A stretch of 64,000 nucleotides of DNA from Onchocerca lupi (Eukaryota > Nematoda > Chromadorea > Rhabditida > Onchocercidae): the NCBI GenBank assembly GCA_028564675.1, contig JAOVVO010000046.1, positions 168,683 to 232,682 on the forward strand, in the 5' to 3' direction. Under the pieces are notes generated by a model. That model saw only the letters and a program-made list of their open reading frames with translations. It did no database searches and was not told the origin of the DNA. Below are positions 63,932 through 64,000 of this stretch, in pieces. A program made the translations under genes and the position numbers. How positions within the stretch are numbered: position 1 is the stretch's first letter; every line of letters starts with the position of its first letter.

Positions 63932-64000
<69 letters not shown>
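63840..64000. repeat. (ATT)n microsatellite at the window edge
   Basis: Nearly uninterrupted ATT/TTA triplets run from about 63865 to the last base, with a few variant units (TTG, TTACC) near the left end. The repeat continues past the window. Confidence 0.9.

Noticed and set aside
1..64000. CRISPR arrays, tRNA genes and rRNA genes
   Set aside because: No regularly spaced direct repeats or recognisable tRNA B-box/cloverleaf or rRNA sequence was seen by eye on either strand.

Overview
The window looks like nuclear DNA of a nematode, most likely a filarial worm (Onchocercidae). It is very AT-rich. Genes are broken by many introns whose 3' ends mostly read TTTCAG or TTTTAG. The conserved proteins are metazoan with nematode-specific matches, above all an NHR-23 orthologue. 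One stretch near 47.6-48.05 kb reads as bacterial ribosomal-protein sequence, as expected of Wolbachia DNA transferred to a filarial nucleus. No species is assigned. Exons were joined by hand from splice signals, reading phase and family conservation, without transcript evidence.

Layout. 1-10.0 kb: AT-rich, no gene recognised, with a tandem repeat of about 215 bp at 6.64-7.27 kb. 10.0-10.2 kb (-): possible small secreted ORF. 10.33-13.28 kb (+): AP-2 family transcription factor, 10 exons in the favoured model. 13.28-16.8 kb: convergent intergenic. 16.8-25.73 kb (-): nuclear receptor NHR-23/ROR with a full DNA-binding domain, a ligand-binding domain and a 7-base first coding segment. 25.73-27.5 kb: GC-rich, triplet-repeat-rich upstream region of that gene. 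31.1-40.36 kb (+): SIN3 co-repressor, 22 exons, about 1249 aa. 42.34-43.88 kb (-): OSER1-like protein, 3 exons, 182 aa. 45.3-45.45 kb: cluster of AAACATGTTT palindromes. 47.6-48.07 kb: bacterial-derived fragments (one S1 motif of ribosomal protein S1 and, less surely, the start of bL25). 48.17-53.05 kb (+): ceramide kinase, 11 exons, about 550 aa. 55.26-59.55 kb (+): mitochondrial class 2 dihydroorotate dehydrogenase, 10 exons, about 391 aa, with an altered orotate-site loop. 59.6-64 kb: AT-rich, ending in an (ATT)n microsatellite.

The genes do not form one pathway. Three are regulators of transcription or development (AP-2, NHR-23, SIN3), one belongs to a stress-response family (OSER1-like), and two are metabolic enzymes (ceramide phosphorylation, pyrimidine synthesis). 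Points most worth following up: the bacterial fragment directly upstream of ceramide kinase, the changed catalytic loop of the DHODH, a pre-miRNA-like hairpin in a sin-3 intron, and GC-AG introns in two genes.
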